DNA of 64,000 bases. Source: Selaginella tamariscina. Taxonomy: Eukaryota > Streptophyta > Lycopodiopsida > Selaginellales > Selaginellaceae. Numbering within the stretch: the stretch's first letter is position 1; every line of letters starts with the position of its first letter. The notes beneath the pieces were generated by a model. That model saw only the letters and a list, made by a program, of their open reading frames with translations, made no database searches and was not told the origin of the DNA. The translations under genes and the position numbers were made by a program. Positions 23,529 through 35,161 of the stretch are shown piece after piece. The stretch is from NCBI GenBank assembly GCA_003024785.1, contig PUQB01000409.1:62001-126000 (forward strand), given 5' to 3'.

Positions 23529-23988
23529 GTATGCGTAAATTGTGAAATTACCACTCCGGTACGAATAACTTAGAGATGAACTTTTGAGTTTTATAATATT
23601 CGTTTAATTTAGAAGAATACACGGAAGCTGCAGGATTTACACCATTTAATTCACTTACGTTAAAAGAAATCATTTTGAATTTTTGATTGGGATTTTCTCC
23701 ACGGAAGCGGAATATGAGGGCTGCACGCAACCCAACGTAGAAATTGTATTGGAACGCTTTCTCCTATTTTGTATTAGTGGTAATTAATTAACTGATAAAT
23801 ATTAAAAACCATGTATTTGAAATTACTTATACATGAAATGCATTATTCTTGAAGGTCTTTTTAATTTAGATTCTTTAAATAATAAACTCATTAAAATAAT
23901 TAACTTAATTAATTATAATTAAGGGGCTGGATTATGAAAACTAGCCATTGTTTTGACCCCGTAGGCTAGCTGTCTTAAGTGTACGTTA
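21389..23988. repeat. Segmental duplication, copy 2
   Basis: Direct-oriented partner of 584-11446. It covers exons 1-6 of the ARM-repeat gene and about 460 bp upstream. At the position of the transposon insertion in copy 1 it reads TTTTCTCC, nine extra bases, then GGAATATGAGGGC, so it has no insertion and only one copy of the target sequence. Confidence 0.85.
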
Positions 23989-24742
23989 ACAGTGCATATG
24001 CCGATCTGATTCATCAACAGATATCCTTAAATTTAAAGCTTACGCAGGCATGCAGTTAACTCAGCAATTTAAATAACGCAATATAAAATGTAAAGATATT
24101 ATTTGTATGCATTCAACTAGCTACTGTTTTACGTTATGTTGCATGCATGCTTGCAACTGTGACGTGGACAAAATTATCTAAAACTTGAGATATTACACCT
24201 GTATTTTAATTACTTGTCCAAATTTTTAATAAGCATGTAAACTTTCATGTTAGCCGCCACATTGCATTTAATAGTCGGCTATACACCAGGTATTATATCA
24301 TTGCATGCTTTTAAATATGTCTTATCAGTATCTTGTCTAGCTTATAGCCAGGTTGTGTCTGTTTAAATTTTTAATTTTTTTTGCATTCGTCGATGGCAAT
24401 CCATCCTTGGCCGGGTGGAACAACGTAAGGAGAGAGTAGTACACATGCAAACACGGATATAACATACTGTGAAATAACAATTTATTATTCTAATTGGCGT
24501 ATTGCAATTGCATAATCATTCCTCGTAATGAAATTTTCTAACAAACCTAAATTATAGACACCTGTACAATATTAAAGTGCATAAAGAGGATTCTTCAATA
24601 TATTAAATTGTCATATTTAATTAAGTTAGTTTTGAAATAAAGTTGTTAAGTTGAGTTTTGAATTGCTTTTAGTAAATATAAAATAATCATTTTATAAAAT
24701 TTAATAATAAATAGCTATATATTTTTAAAAATATTTATATTT
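23989..24742. other. AT-rich spacer
   Basis: Upstream of the duplication and before the MuDR-type element. No gene, RNA or repeat structure is seen other than the 8-bp target site TTATATTT at 24735-24742. Confidence 0.6.
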
Positions 24743-24855
24743 GGGAAAATTCCCATATGCCCCTGCTAAATTCATAATTCTCCATCTGTCCCTCAAATTT
24801 CATATATTCCCTATATACCCTGTGGTTGGGTGACCACTAGGGGCATGCTGAGTCA
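24743..24855. repeat. Left terminal inverted repeat
   Basis: 113-bp end of the 2.0-kb element, paired with 26645-26762. Confidence 0.9.
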
Positions 24856-25077
24856 TATGGAAAACAAGGGAAACGGAAGGGAAACGAAAATGAAATCAAA
24901 TTAATTAAAGTGGAGTTATGCATGCCCGATGGTTATGCCCAAGTCCATTACATCTGTGCAATGGAATGGACGCTTTTCTCTTCCTCAATCCTCTGTTCGA
25001 ACCCGTTTCTTCCTTGGTCATCTAGGGGGCGTCGTGTAGCAGGTGGGAGCAATTCTCTAGAAGACAATTCTCCCATG

Positions 25078-26596
25078 TCAAATGGGAAAATTGTTTTGGG
25101 CATATGCAAACTTGAACGCATGAAGTGTGAAACACATGTGCACTCTTAATTGAACTTGGATACGTTGATGAAGCAACGCTGCTGGTGCATGGCAGCATGG
25201 AACCCCCATATGTTGCCCCTCAAGACATGTATAAGTCTGGAGTCGAATATTAACAATGCGAGCATTCTGTGGTGTTTGCACTTGAAATACTTCAGCATTA
25301 TGCACACAGTAATGCCTCCCTTTTGCAATGCTTGCTTGCACAGATTTCTCTGTATTTGGAACCAGCGTCAAATCATTGGCATGCTCCAAAGCTTTTTCAG
25401 CTATCATTCTACTCTCATAAAACCAGCTCATTATCTTATCTTGAATAAGGTGTAGCATACCCATAATAAGCATCTCCCGTGCTTCTAACAACCAAGCATT
25501 CAAAGCTTCAACAACATTGGATGTCAAATGCCCAAACTGTTGACCTTGAAAGTAGGCAGTGGCCCAATGTTCCAGTGATGATCTTTCAACCCAAGCTGCA
25601 GCAAGAGGAGCTTGAGATCTTATCTCATTCAGTGCTTCAGCATATGCTCCTTCCATTGAAGCCCGAGCTGCTTTCCAAAGCAAGGTTACCAAATCCCCAC
25701 TTTTGAACTCCCTTCTGAAGTTCTCAGCAAGATGTCGCATGCAATATCCATGAGAAACATCTTCAAAAACAGCAAGAACACCTTCAACAATCCCCTTCTG
25801 TCTGCTAGATACAAATGTCAATCCTGTTCGCAAGTGTATTGACAAAGAATGCTTCAGGTTATGAAGAAACCATTTCCAGTTGTCAACATTCTCATTATCA
25901 ATCACTCAAAAAGCAATAGGAAACAAGGCCCTATTTGTTGTCGTTGTCAATAAAATGCCCTTGTATTTGCCCTTTAAATGAGTCCCATCCACAGCTACAT
26001 GCTTCCGACAATGCTGAAATCCCATCAAGCAAGCAGCATAAGCCAGAAACAGCTTGAGAAGCTGTCCATCATGAGTTCTTTGGATGTTTGCAACTGATCC
26101 AGGATTGCTCTCCACCACCTTATCACAAAAACTCCCCAGTTTGGAGTATGCAACATCATCATCACCCTGGAACTAAGTTAGAGCTCTCTCCTTTGCTCTC
26201 CAAACTGTTCTGTAAGATACATGAACACTGTCATCCCTTCTCACATCATCAAGAAGATCCTTTGGATTGTAGCTTGGTTGATCCTTGAATTTGGAGATGT
26301 ACTTGCTTGCTACTCAGCTAGAGCTTGCTTCTTTGTTGGTCAAGTCACTAATTCCACTGCATGTGTGTGGTCTCGAGAGTTCTGATGGTAAACTCTTTCC
26401 CTCCGGGCACACTAGCTGCATGAAGCCTCCACACGAAGTCAGCCTCCTTGCATCCAACAGTGTACCTCTTGGAATCTGATTTCACAATGCGAATTTGCAT
26501 CATGGATGCAACACAATGCTCTTTCACAGCATACTTGAGTGATTCGATTGAATCAAAACAATCGCCAACCTGAAACAGTGCCATAGATGTAAACAA
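25078..26596 (-). pseudogene. MuDR-type transposase, disrupted
   Basis: The N-terminal domain is at 26596-26348 (VGDCFDSIESLKYAV, RYTVGCKEADFVWRL), as in the plant MuDR N-terminal family. The catalytic part follows at 26118-25906 with VAVDGTHLKGKYKGILL (first acidic residue) and PIAF. An in-frame TGA separates PIAF from VIDNENVDNWKWFL, which continues the same frame to 25078. Later motifs include SSRQKGIVEGV and HGYCMRHLAENF (Cys-His). The C-terminal SWIM finger YTCLEGQHMGVPCCHA has lost the first cysteine of the CxC pair. A frame change also lies between the two upstream parts. It is inactive as read. Confidence 0.8.
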
Positions 26597-26644
26597 CAGA
26601 TTTAGCCATGATCAAACTTTCCAAATGACTTAGCAATCCCCTGT

Positions 26645-26762
26645 TGACTCAGCATGCCCCTGGTGAGTCACCCAAACCCCAGGGGTATATGGGGAATATA
26701 TGAAATTTGAGGGACATATGGGGAATTATGAATTTAGCTAGGGGCATATGGGGAATTTTCCC
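26645..26762. repeat. Right terminal inverted repeat
   Basis: 118-bp end of the 2.0-kb element, the inverted counterpart of 24743-24855. A few bases, such as an extra C in TTCCCC, differ. Confidence 0.9.
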
Positions 26763-26770
26763 TTATATTT

Positions 26771-27180
26771 TTCAACTTAAACTAGTGCACATGCCCACTT
26801 GGTAAACTAAATTATTTAATAATAATTTATTAATTAACGAACTCGAGTTTATTCTTAAATTAAACCTTTAACCTAGCTGTAATCATGAGTTTATCCTTAA
26901 GTTTGTAAGTTTATTCATTATTATTTTTAACTTGGTGAGTTTATTTCTAATTGAATCCTTAATATCTTTAATATAATAAATTTATTCTTAAGCTGAATAA
27001 TTATCATCCTTAATCTGGTGAGGTTATTCTTAAGTGTTTATGTTTAGGCTTAAGTTACTTTATTTAAATTCTTTTTTCTCAAATTATTGTGTAACTTATC
27101 TTAACTTTCTTAAGTTATTATGTGTATGTTCTCTCTTAAGTATGTGATAACTTAACTCTTTCTTCCCTAGTTGAAATAGG
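26771..27180. other. AT-rich spacer with TTATTCTTAA-type repeats
   Basis: Degenerate text with recurring TTTATCCTTAAG, TTTATTCTTAA and TTATTTAATAATAA. Similar text is seen at 42980-43250 and 43900-44230. No coding sequence. Confidence 0.5.
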
Positions 27181-27373
27181 GTGCGTGTCACAATCTTGGC
27201 CCTAGATGACTAGTCGAAGTTGAAAAAATTAACATATTTCTTCTTGAATTGATTAACGACTGTAGCACGACGATAATTTAATGAATCAAAAAGGGAAAAG
27301 AAAAACATGAAGGGAAGATGATTGAAAGTAAGGGTGAAATAAAAATGATGGAAGTAGATGAATAAAATGGAAT

Positions 27374-29084
27374 TATCATAGTTTTTACTATGACTCGACC
27401 CTTTACTTTGGACGTTGATTGTTACTACCTATTGTACTATGTTGATGGACCCTAGATATAATAGGAAATAGGCATGCTTAGTGCACTTGGGTATCTAGTG
27501 ATGATCCGGCCGAGTGTCATTAGATATTTGAGGAAACTTTAAGCGAAGCTAGAACTTACCTTATAAAAACCCACCCTTAATTTTGATGCCCCAGTTAGGC
27601 TGATTGGTTAATGTAAATAAATTCGACATGTTTAGTAGGGTTAGGAACACCCTAGGATTGACCTAACCCTACCCTAACCCCCACCCCTTAGGTAGGGTTT
27701 TAGGGTTAGAGTTAGGCTAAGTTAAACACTCTCTCATTAACTTAATAAGGGGCTAGCTAATTTCGTGCCAGTCCACTTACACATTCAGGAAAAGAAAGGG
27801 GGGGGTCCTATATAAGGTAGAGTATGTAGGAGTGAGGGTTCTTGGGTTCATGACTGAGCTCATTACTCTCTCCCGGTGCAAGCTCTAGCTTGTGTCATCA
27901 AGGCACAACCCTTTGTTGTGTCGCCTTAACTTCTAATGATAGGGGTACGTCCCACCTTTGGGGTAGCTTACCTTTAACGTTGGTGAATCATGCATGGGAG
28001 GTCTTGTGAGAATGCACGTTCCAAAGGCAGAGGTTGAGGCTTGTCTCTAGCCTCCTCCTCCACGTCAAGCTAAGAGCAACACTCACAACTAAGTAGGGCA
28101 CATTTGTGTCCTTGTCCAACTGTGGTTGTGTATTCTTAATTGACAGGGTTTCCTTACCGAGTCCTGAGGGATAATTGAGGGGTTCTAGAGTTGGCATTTA
28201 GGAGCCACATTTGTGGCACTTGGTGCAACTCTTGAATCTAAGGGCTATGGCATGATAACCGACATCGTGGAAGGCAGTGTCACATGAAGATGTGACACTG
28301 GACTAAATGTCGCGCGATACAATGCCCAAGGATGCCTTTTGGGGTTGTGTCATGGGTTTGTCGCCAAGGGGTTGGATACTCTGGTAAACATGTATGTTTG
28401 TGCTCGCACTAGGTGTTAAGCCTTGGGCATCCGCTCAAGGGAGGTTAGGTTTCGTAACTAGGTGTGCTTTGGCAAACTTAGCTAGGGGAGTGTTCCCCTT
28501 GGATTCCAAGTGTTAAACAACCTAAGCTTGATAGCATGAGCCTTTTCGTGAGACATTCATAAGGTTATGTATTTAGGGTTATCCAAACCTAGCTTTAGGG
28601 AGTTTGCTTAGCAGAACACTCGTGTCCACCTACAGTGCACACTCGTGTTTTCACTAAGAAACTAACTCCAGGTCTAGGGTATGACTTGGCCACTCAAACC
28701 CTTAGGGGTTAGACATGGTTTAGGGTACCCCTTGTCGCCCTAAAGGGGTTGTACTTCCGAATGAGGGTGATTCCTCAAGGGGTAAGTGACAATACCTTAG
28801 CTCTATCATGGGGTATGTGTGAAACACATCTCCTTTGTGGGGTTAGAGCATGAGCCTATTTAGGTATACTGGGACAAGATCCTAAAGTCTACTTGGGTTA
28901 TCCTCTAGGGTTCAGGGGATGGTCATTCTAGGGGACTTAGGGTAGAACTCTAAGTCTTTTGCCTAATTAGGCCTCTGAGTCAAACTCTTAGGGTTACCTT
29001 GAAAACTTAGTGTTTCTCACACAAGGTGATGATGTCGAATGGCCATTTGACAATCATGTGGCCCTTCGCGTTAAAACTCTAACA
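27374..29084 (+). mobile_element. Solo LTR (1.71 kb), same family as 16832-18503, inverted
   Basis: It runs from TATCATAG at 27374 (mutated TG) to CTCTAACA at 29084. GGAAT/GAATT on the left and GAATA on the right fit a 5-bp target duplication with one change. It is an inverted, full-length copy of the LTR at 16832-18503. TCCTATATAAGG at about 27807-27818 is a good TATA box, about 30 bases ahead of a conserved leader that runs into GGGTTCATGACTGAGCTC. The block is not inside copy A at the same place, so it is an independent insertion. Confidence 0.7.
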
Positions 29085-29301
29085 GAATAGAAGAAAGAGG
29101 AGGGAGAGTCAAACAAGGGGGAGACTTTTTAAAGTCACACTTGGCATGATTGCGAGTCAACCAATCCATATTAAGAATAAGGTGAAAAGCTTGACTCGGC
29201 ACCACTTGCAAAGATTGAAGCTCAAGCTCCCGATTGTTCACACGAACAACAACGTCAACTTCATCCTGTGAACAAGCATGAGGTGTACGTTGCTATACAG
29301 A

Positions 29302-29388
29302 ATGAAGACTGGTTCTACCGCACGACGCAAATGAAGATTGGTTCTACCGCACGACGCAAATGAAGATTGGTTCTACCGCACAACGCAA
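29302..29388. repeat. 29-bp tandem repeat x 3
   Basis: Three head-to-tail units start ATGAAGAYTGGTTCTACCGC at 29302, 29331 and 29360. Copy A (about 19064-19090) has a single unit, so the expansion is specific to copy B. Confidence 0.85.
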
Positions 29389-29682
29389 ATGAAGGTTGCA
29401 ACGTGTAGCAACAGACTTAGAAATAGAGGACAAACTCGAACATGTATCCATCAACACTGAAAAGAAAACAGATGTGGCGTGTGATTAAATTGAGCTTGAA
29501 AAGTGAAGACCAGATGAACTAGTGCTGAGTGAACCCTTTGATGATACTCCCGAAAGAAAGAGGAGGGATCACTAACTTATTCGCACGAGGACCCCACTCT
29601 ACTCGTGCAATTTGTCATTTCCCGGGAGATCCACCGCATCAAGACCTTCTACTGCAGTGGTGCCAATTAGATGTTGTTGATG

Positions 29683-29919
29683 CTAAGGCCTCCACCCCGG
29701 AAATGGGGGACGCCAATCGGGAAATCGTTGGCAGTGCTGATACGTGTGTCCAACCTCATCACACGCCCAACAACGAACTACACGTATGACCTTGTCCACG
29801 GGCCCAACCTTGTGTTGGTACACGAGCAGCAATACATCAACCTCCATTGAAGCAGGACCATCCCACATAAAATGAAACGAGAGAACGTGAAGTTGCAAGT
29901 GGGAGAGATGATGACTCAT
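29683..29919 (-). pseudogene. Retrotransposon gag zinc-knuckle segment
   Basis: The frame reads CWACDEVGHTYQHC, a CX2CX4HX4C zinc knuckle that binds RNA in gag nucleocapsid proteins, followed by a proline-rich RFPDWRPPFPGWRP tail. It belongs to gypsy copy B. The surrounding frame is broken, so no whole protein is made. Confidence 0.75.
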
Positions 29920-30720
29920 ATCGTTGTGTTAACCTCAAAGCATCATCAAGAGTCACTGAAGCTAGTGCATGCACAAGCCCCACAAGGTCTTAACGAAGTG
30001 TTAGCCACAACATACCTAACTTGATGTGTTCCGACATGTTAAGCTTTGCACGCAGCAAAAGGCTTCAAAAGCGAACACCAAATTGCATCACTGACTCAGA
30101 TGGCTCCTGACGAATACGATGCAACTGCTAAAAAGCCCAAATACATGTTTGAAGATCTCTGAAAGAACACTCTAATCCCCCGAGTTGCAATGTCTAGACA
30201 TTGTACCATTGCAATGCCATCCCATGCAGACAAGTAGCACTATCCCATGAATGATATGTGATGACCACGGTGAAGTGGTCAAACCAATATACATATCATC
30301 CCCAGGATTTCCGCGAAAGAAATTTGGTCGGACGTGAGGATTTGCAGTAGAAATAGGAGGAAAAGTACCATGTGTTGTGAATGCTCATTAACTGAGAGTG
30401 ATTGTTCAGTTGCATCCACATGACATCCAACAATTACATGAGTAGTTGCTTCACATATGAAGGATTTATCTGTTGTGCATCCATGGACGAAAAGAGAAGG
30501 AATAAAATCTATAAGGAAAGAATAAATCTAAACAATAGAGAAGCTAAATCCTAAGAAGATTAAGAAAATATATAAAAAAGACACAAATTCGAGCGCTCTT
30601 TAGGACAATTAAAGGTGCCCCTCACCTCCACTAATGTGAGAGCTCATAATATAGAAATGTATATATCATTACTGCAAGAACCCTAACTTATATACAAGAG
30701 CGAGTGGTCTAAATTGAAAC

Positions 30721-33700
30721 CAATTAACGATTATCAAAATCACTACGTTAATAATAGTGTATGCACATGCAGCTATACACATGGATCTTACAATATAATA
30801 TTTTAAATTAAAATATATAACATATAATTTAAAAATAAAAAATACTCTCTTTCTAAGCATATAATACGAACGTTTTTTTATTACATGCAGCAGATCTGAA
30901 TAATTTAGAGAGTTTATAATAATAGACCCCTCTAATAATGAAGACCTTATTCTTACAGCGAGAATTGGAAGCAAATTTTTTTTGTAATTATGCTTAAGTC
31001 TTAATTTAGTGCTATCTCACTAGAAATTAACTATTAAAATTTAATATTACTTTAACTTAATAATATATAGGAATTCACTTTAACTTAAAACTAAATAAAT
31101 CAATTATATTAAATGAACTTTGCATATATATGCATGTTTAACTTAATTGTATTACATGTCAATTAGTATCTCGTGCCTCTAATAACCTTATTAAATTGTT
31201 TCTTACTTTTTGAGCATGTCTAAGTATTTATTTAGAAATTTTTAAATAAGTTAAATAAGTCAATCAAAACTGCAAATATTCGACCATTATATATATAATA
31301 TATATTACATATATTATATACTTAAAAATATATCAACTAGTGTTACAAATGTTATAAGATAGAACATACTCTATCTTATAACATTATAACAGTAATTGTA
31401 TATATTATTCAATGTTTCTAAACTTAATATAATGTGTATATATTGAATATTATGATATTTCATAGAAGTTAAATAATATGATTAAACTATTACTTCAACG
31501 AGTGAGTACCATTGTTTAGGAAGAAAAGAGACGTCGTTTATTTAATTTAGTATAGTTTGAAGTAATTATGTTTAGTGTAATTAATTTAAAATTATTTTGT
31601 AACTCTTGCAAATGTCTCAATTTGTATGTAGTGAAATAAATAAAAATCATAAAATGATTAATATACTTATGCATTATATTGTATTATCAACATGCATATA
31701 TCACATATGCATTATCAGACTTTCAAGTAAATAAGAGGAATATGCAAGATATGCTTGTGACTTTTAAAGATCATTCATTATCAAAACACAAAATAAATGT
31801 AATTTTCTATATATTTATTTATTTCAATTGCATATATATAAGTTATCATGTCCAGTATTGTGTCACACACATGAATCTATCATTAACCGTGGTGGATTTG
31901 AATTGGGGACTAATAATGTTTCATTAGGAATTTCCATGGAAACTCAAGTAAGTTGCTTACATAATATAATGTATTTTATTTTATAGTATAATAAACATGA
32001 CAATATAACATTATTATTATTTATATTAATATATATCATAAATACAAGAGTATAATTATTTATTAAAATGCTCAAGGTTCAAACCTCGTGCTAATTTGAC
32101 ACACCTTTCACATTCTTATATTTCTTAGTAAAATAATACATAATACTTAATAAATATTAATAGTGTTTTAAATAGATATCGAGCATATTTCAATAGTTCA
32201 CATTAATTATATCTATTCATATATAGAAAGAAACAAATAAAAATTATATATTTTTAATTTAAACAATACTAAATAAATAATTAATAAGCTGTCAAAATTC
32301 ATATAAAGTCTCGAAGTACTAAATATGTGTTTATATGGAATGGTTGTTATATCAAGTTTGCATGTCCATAATCACATACATATATATACATTATATGTAT
32401 ATAGACACACACACATACACATGTACAATTCATACATATATATAGTTCATTCGTATAGTTAAATACATATATACTTAAACTTTTGTTTTGTTTACAAACA
32501 ACAGTTTACAAAATTAAAACTTTTTAATATATTTATGTATGCATAATATATAATTTGGTACAATCTGATGAAGTAAATATTTACGTAAGATCGGGCGTAT
32601 TAATATAAAACATTTTGAAATTTTAATATTTATATAAAGAATACGGTGCCCTATGTCCAAGGCAATGGAAAGAGTTTAATTACCATATGCTTCTCTTAAA
32701 AGTACACCTATTTATGTCTCTTGACCACTCTTTGATATAATTAAAGAAGTTAACTTGTATAATTAAATCATATATATATATATATATTATATATATATAT
32801 ATATATATTATTTTGATATATGTATATGGATATATTAGTTAAGTTTATCTCACATTATTAACTCATGGGATTATTAATAATCAAGATAAGTCCAAGTGAC
32901 AAACATAAGTTTATTTCACTGTATTAATTTAAAAATCAAGATAATTACAGGTTTTATATGTAAATGGAGAGTGGATTATATGTAATATAAAACACTACTC
33001 TACTATCAAGCCCAGCCGTCTCTCTCTCTCTCTCTCTCTCTCTCACTCACTCTCTCAGACACACTAACTAAATCATGTACCTTACTTTACAGAATATGTA
33101 TGTAAACTTTAAGTGGGGACCGTGGTTTTTAATACTTATGTTAATTTTTTAAATAGTTAATTTATAAGCTCCATTGCAAACATTTAATTCCAATAATAAC
33201 ATGATACCAAATGATGAGGTAATATAAATATTATTTTATTTCATTTTTAAATTTATAATATTCTATTTTATTTTGCATGAAACGTAATGATAATGAAATT
33301 GAGTTAACAATTTTATATTATGATACATTTTTTTAATATATTAAAATTACAATGCTTTGGAGCCAAGTTTATATTTTTATTTAAACATGTGTTATTGAAA
33401 ATGCCCAAGAGAAATCATGAATAGAGGCTAAAAAAAACTAAGTTTTAAACATGGTAAATGCTTGGTATTGCTAAAAATCGAACAAATAAATATAATATAA
33501 ATAAATATATATATATATTTATATATAAAATTATATTTTTTATTTTATTATCGTTTTGACATTTGAGTACGGCAAAAAGCAATCAACAATATAAATGACG
33601 ATGAAGACAGCATGTGAACTTCAATAAATTGTTTTTTAGTTTTTAATATATAAAATGATTAATTTAAATTGAAATTAATATAATTATAAATAATCAATTT

Positions 33701-34239
33701 GAAATTTGAGAGGTAAGTCTTAATTTTACTTAAATTTTATTATATTTGATGATTAATTAAATTTAAAATTATATTAAGATATGCTCTTAATATTGATTTT
33801 TTAAGTAAACTTTTTTGCTTCCAGTTTAGAAATTTGATTATATTAATAATTAATCAAACTTAAAAATTATATTAAGATATGCTTTTGATATTGATTTTTA
33901 AATAAAAGATGAACTCTTTCTGTTCCATTTGGAAATAATTAATATCAGTATTTGATATTCATTCTTTTGATTAAGCGAATCGTGAAATCTTACTAGACCA
34001 TATTTATTTTTATATTGATTTTTCAACTTCATTTTCATAGACAAATTAAATACAATAGAAAAACCTTATGATACAGAGAGACACACACACACATATGCGT
34101 GTGTGTGTATAGATGAGTTTAACCATATGTTAACAGAGTTCATAAGTGTAATTTATGTACTGATAAAAAAAAATTCATTTTCAGTTAATTGAAATTCACT
34201 TATCAAAAGAATCAGATTTGAGAATGGAGGTTTTTATTT

Positions 34240-34270
<31 letters not shown>

Positions 34271-34285
34271 TAGAGAGAGAGAGAG
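30721..34285. other. AT-rich intergenic region with microsatellites
   Basis: About 3.5 kb without a recognisable gene. It contains (TA)n at about 32769-32809, (TC)n at 33017-33043, (CA)/(GT)n near 34081-34110 and 34241-34265, and a diverged tandem pair of about 100 bp at 33733-33905 (each with AATTATATTAAGATATGC). A perfect 15-bp hairpin lies at 31349-31384. The 82-residue frame at 31679-31927 shows no family features. Confidence 0.6.
31349..31384. repeat. Perfect inverted repeat (15-bp arms, 6-base loop)
   Basis: ATGTTATAAGATAGA, then ACATAC, then the exact reverse complement. It may be a remnant of a small inverted-repeat element. Confidence 0.8.
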
Positions 34286-34382
34286 TTTTAACGTATGTTT
34301 AACGTTACACGCTCTTTGCTCTTTGACAAGCTGCTCTTTTAACGTACGTTTAACGTTACACGCTCTTTGACAAGCTCGTGAG
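34286..34382. repeat. Tandem repeat, about 50 bp x 2
   Basis: Two units carry TTTTAACGTAYGTTTAACG, then TTACACGCTCTTTG and GACAAGCT. Each includes palindromic AACGTACGTT-like text. Confidence 0.75.
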
Positions 34383-34755
34383 CGTGCTTCCTTTTAAATT
34401 CTTTGTTCATATAACTGCTTTCACAACGGTAATTACTACAAAAATTAAAAATAACACATACCGCACGCACGCACACGCACACACACACGCATACGATAAA
34501 CCAGTTGAGGGAAATTCTTCAACAGGAATTTCAATATGATCTTTACTTCTAAGATGTTGGATCGAAATCTGGTCGTTTAGACTTCTATAACTATATAATT
34601 ACTATAACTTAATTGTAAGATGTGTGTTGTGTTTAATCAGGTGCTGTTGAGTAGTTGTTTACTTTGACGCTTTAGACTGTCTACTTCTAGTAAATTTAAT
34701 ATGATTTTTCTGACTTCATATATTAATAATCTATTAAGTACATTCAAGCACCTTG

Positions 34756-34884
34756 TTGACCAGTGTAAAACGCCAACGCGCCACGGCACAACTACCAGAC
34801 TTGACCACAGACGGTCAACAAGATTGTTGACCGGTGCACTGTTGGGATACCAGCACCGGGAGACGTCATGCAAACGTCAGTCAA
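34756..34884. promoter_or_regulatory. W-box cluster with TGACG motifs upstream of the cytochrome b561 gene
   Basis: TTGACC occurs at 34756, 34801 and 34827, its reverse GGTCAA at 34813, and AGTCAA (reverse of TTGACT) at 34879. TGACGT elements occur in reverse at 34863 and 34874. WRKY factors bind TTGAC(C/T) and TGA-type bZIP factors bind TGACG. The cluster is about 300-400 bp before the start codon at 35162, which suggests defence- or redox-responsive control. This is inferred from motif content. Confidence 0.5.
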
Positions 34885-35161
34885 AGTCTAAACAGAACCC
34901 CTGCTAATCTGGGGCTGTTTAGCTTAGGCCACTGTAATCCCCTGTTTAACACTCCTTTTTACATATATTGTGTGCTGAGTGTCAACACAGAATATTAAAC
35001 TTTTCTGGTTCACTGTCTGTTGTTTTGGTAGCTATAGAGTTTGTTGTGGGCTTTAAAGAACGCCCTTAGCGTGTCTATGTTCTAGGCATGCGGCAACCAC
35101 AGGTGCTCTAAGGTTCGTTTTCGATTGCTTTCATTCTCCTCAGTTCCTTCTGTTGCTCAGT

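Larger units (their letters stand above)
24743..26762. mobile_element. 2.0-kb MuDR-type Mutator-like element with long inverted repeats
   Basis: The left repeat (24743-24855) and the right repeat (26645-26762) are inverted and about 85-90% alike over some 115 bp. Both begin GGGAAAATTCCC from outside, and both include ATGCCCCT..GCTAAATTC and GGGGCATGCTGAGTCA. TTATATTT flanks both sides (24735-24742 and 26763-26770), an 8-bp target duplication. A disrupted transposase lies inside on the minus strand. Confidence 0.9.
27181..30720 (-). mobile_element. Ty3/gypsy fragment, copy B (gag-protease part)
   Basis: Sequence 27181-27373 matches about 18640-18845 and 29085-30720 matches about 18850-20280, both in direct orientation, so this is a second copy of the element at 14270-20300. 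It ends on the left before reverse transcriptase. The gag part is better preserved than in copy A and contains a readable zinc knuckle at 29683-29919. The copy is split by a solo LTR at 27374-29084. Confidence 0.7.

Noticed and set aside
32070-32100. GGTTCAAACCTCGTGC, resembling a tRNA B box
   Set aside because: No A box or cloverleaf around it; probably chance or a retroelement scrap.
33017-33058. CRISPR-like regular repeats
   Set aside because: Simple TC microsatellite; eukaryotic sequence, with no spacer structure.
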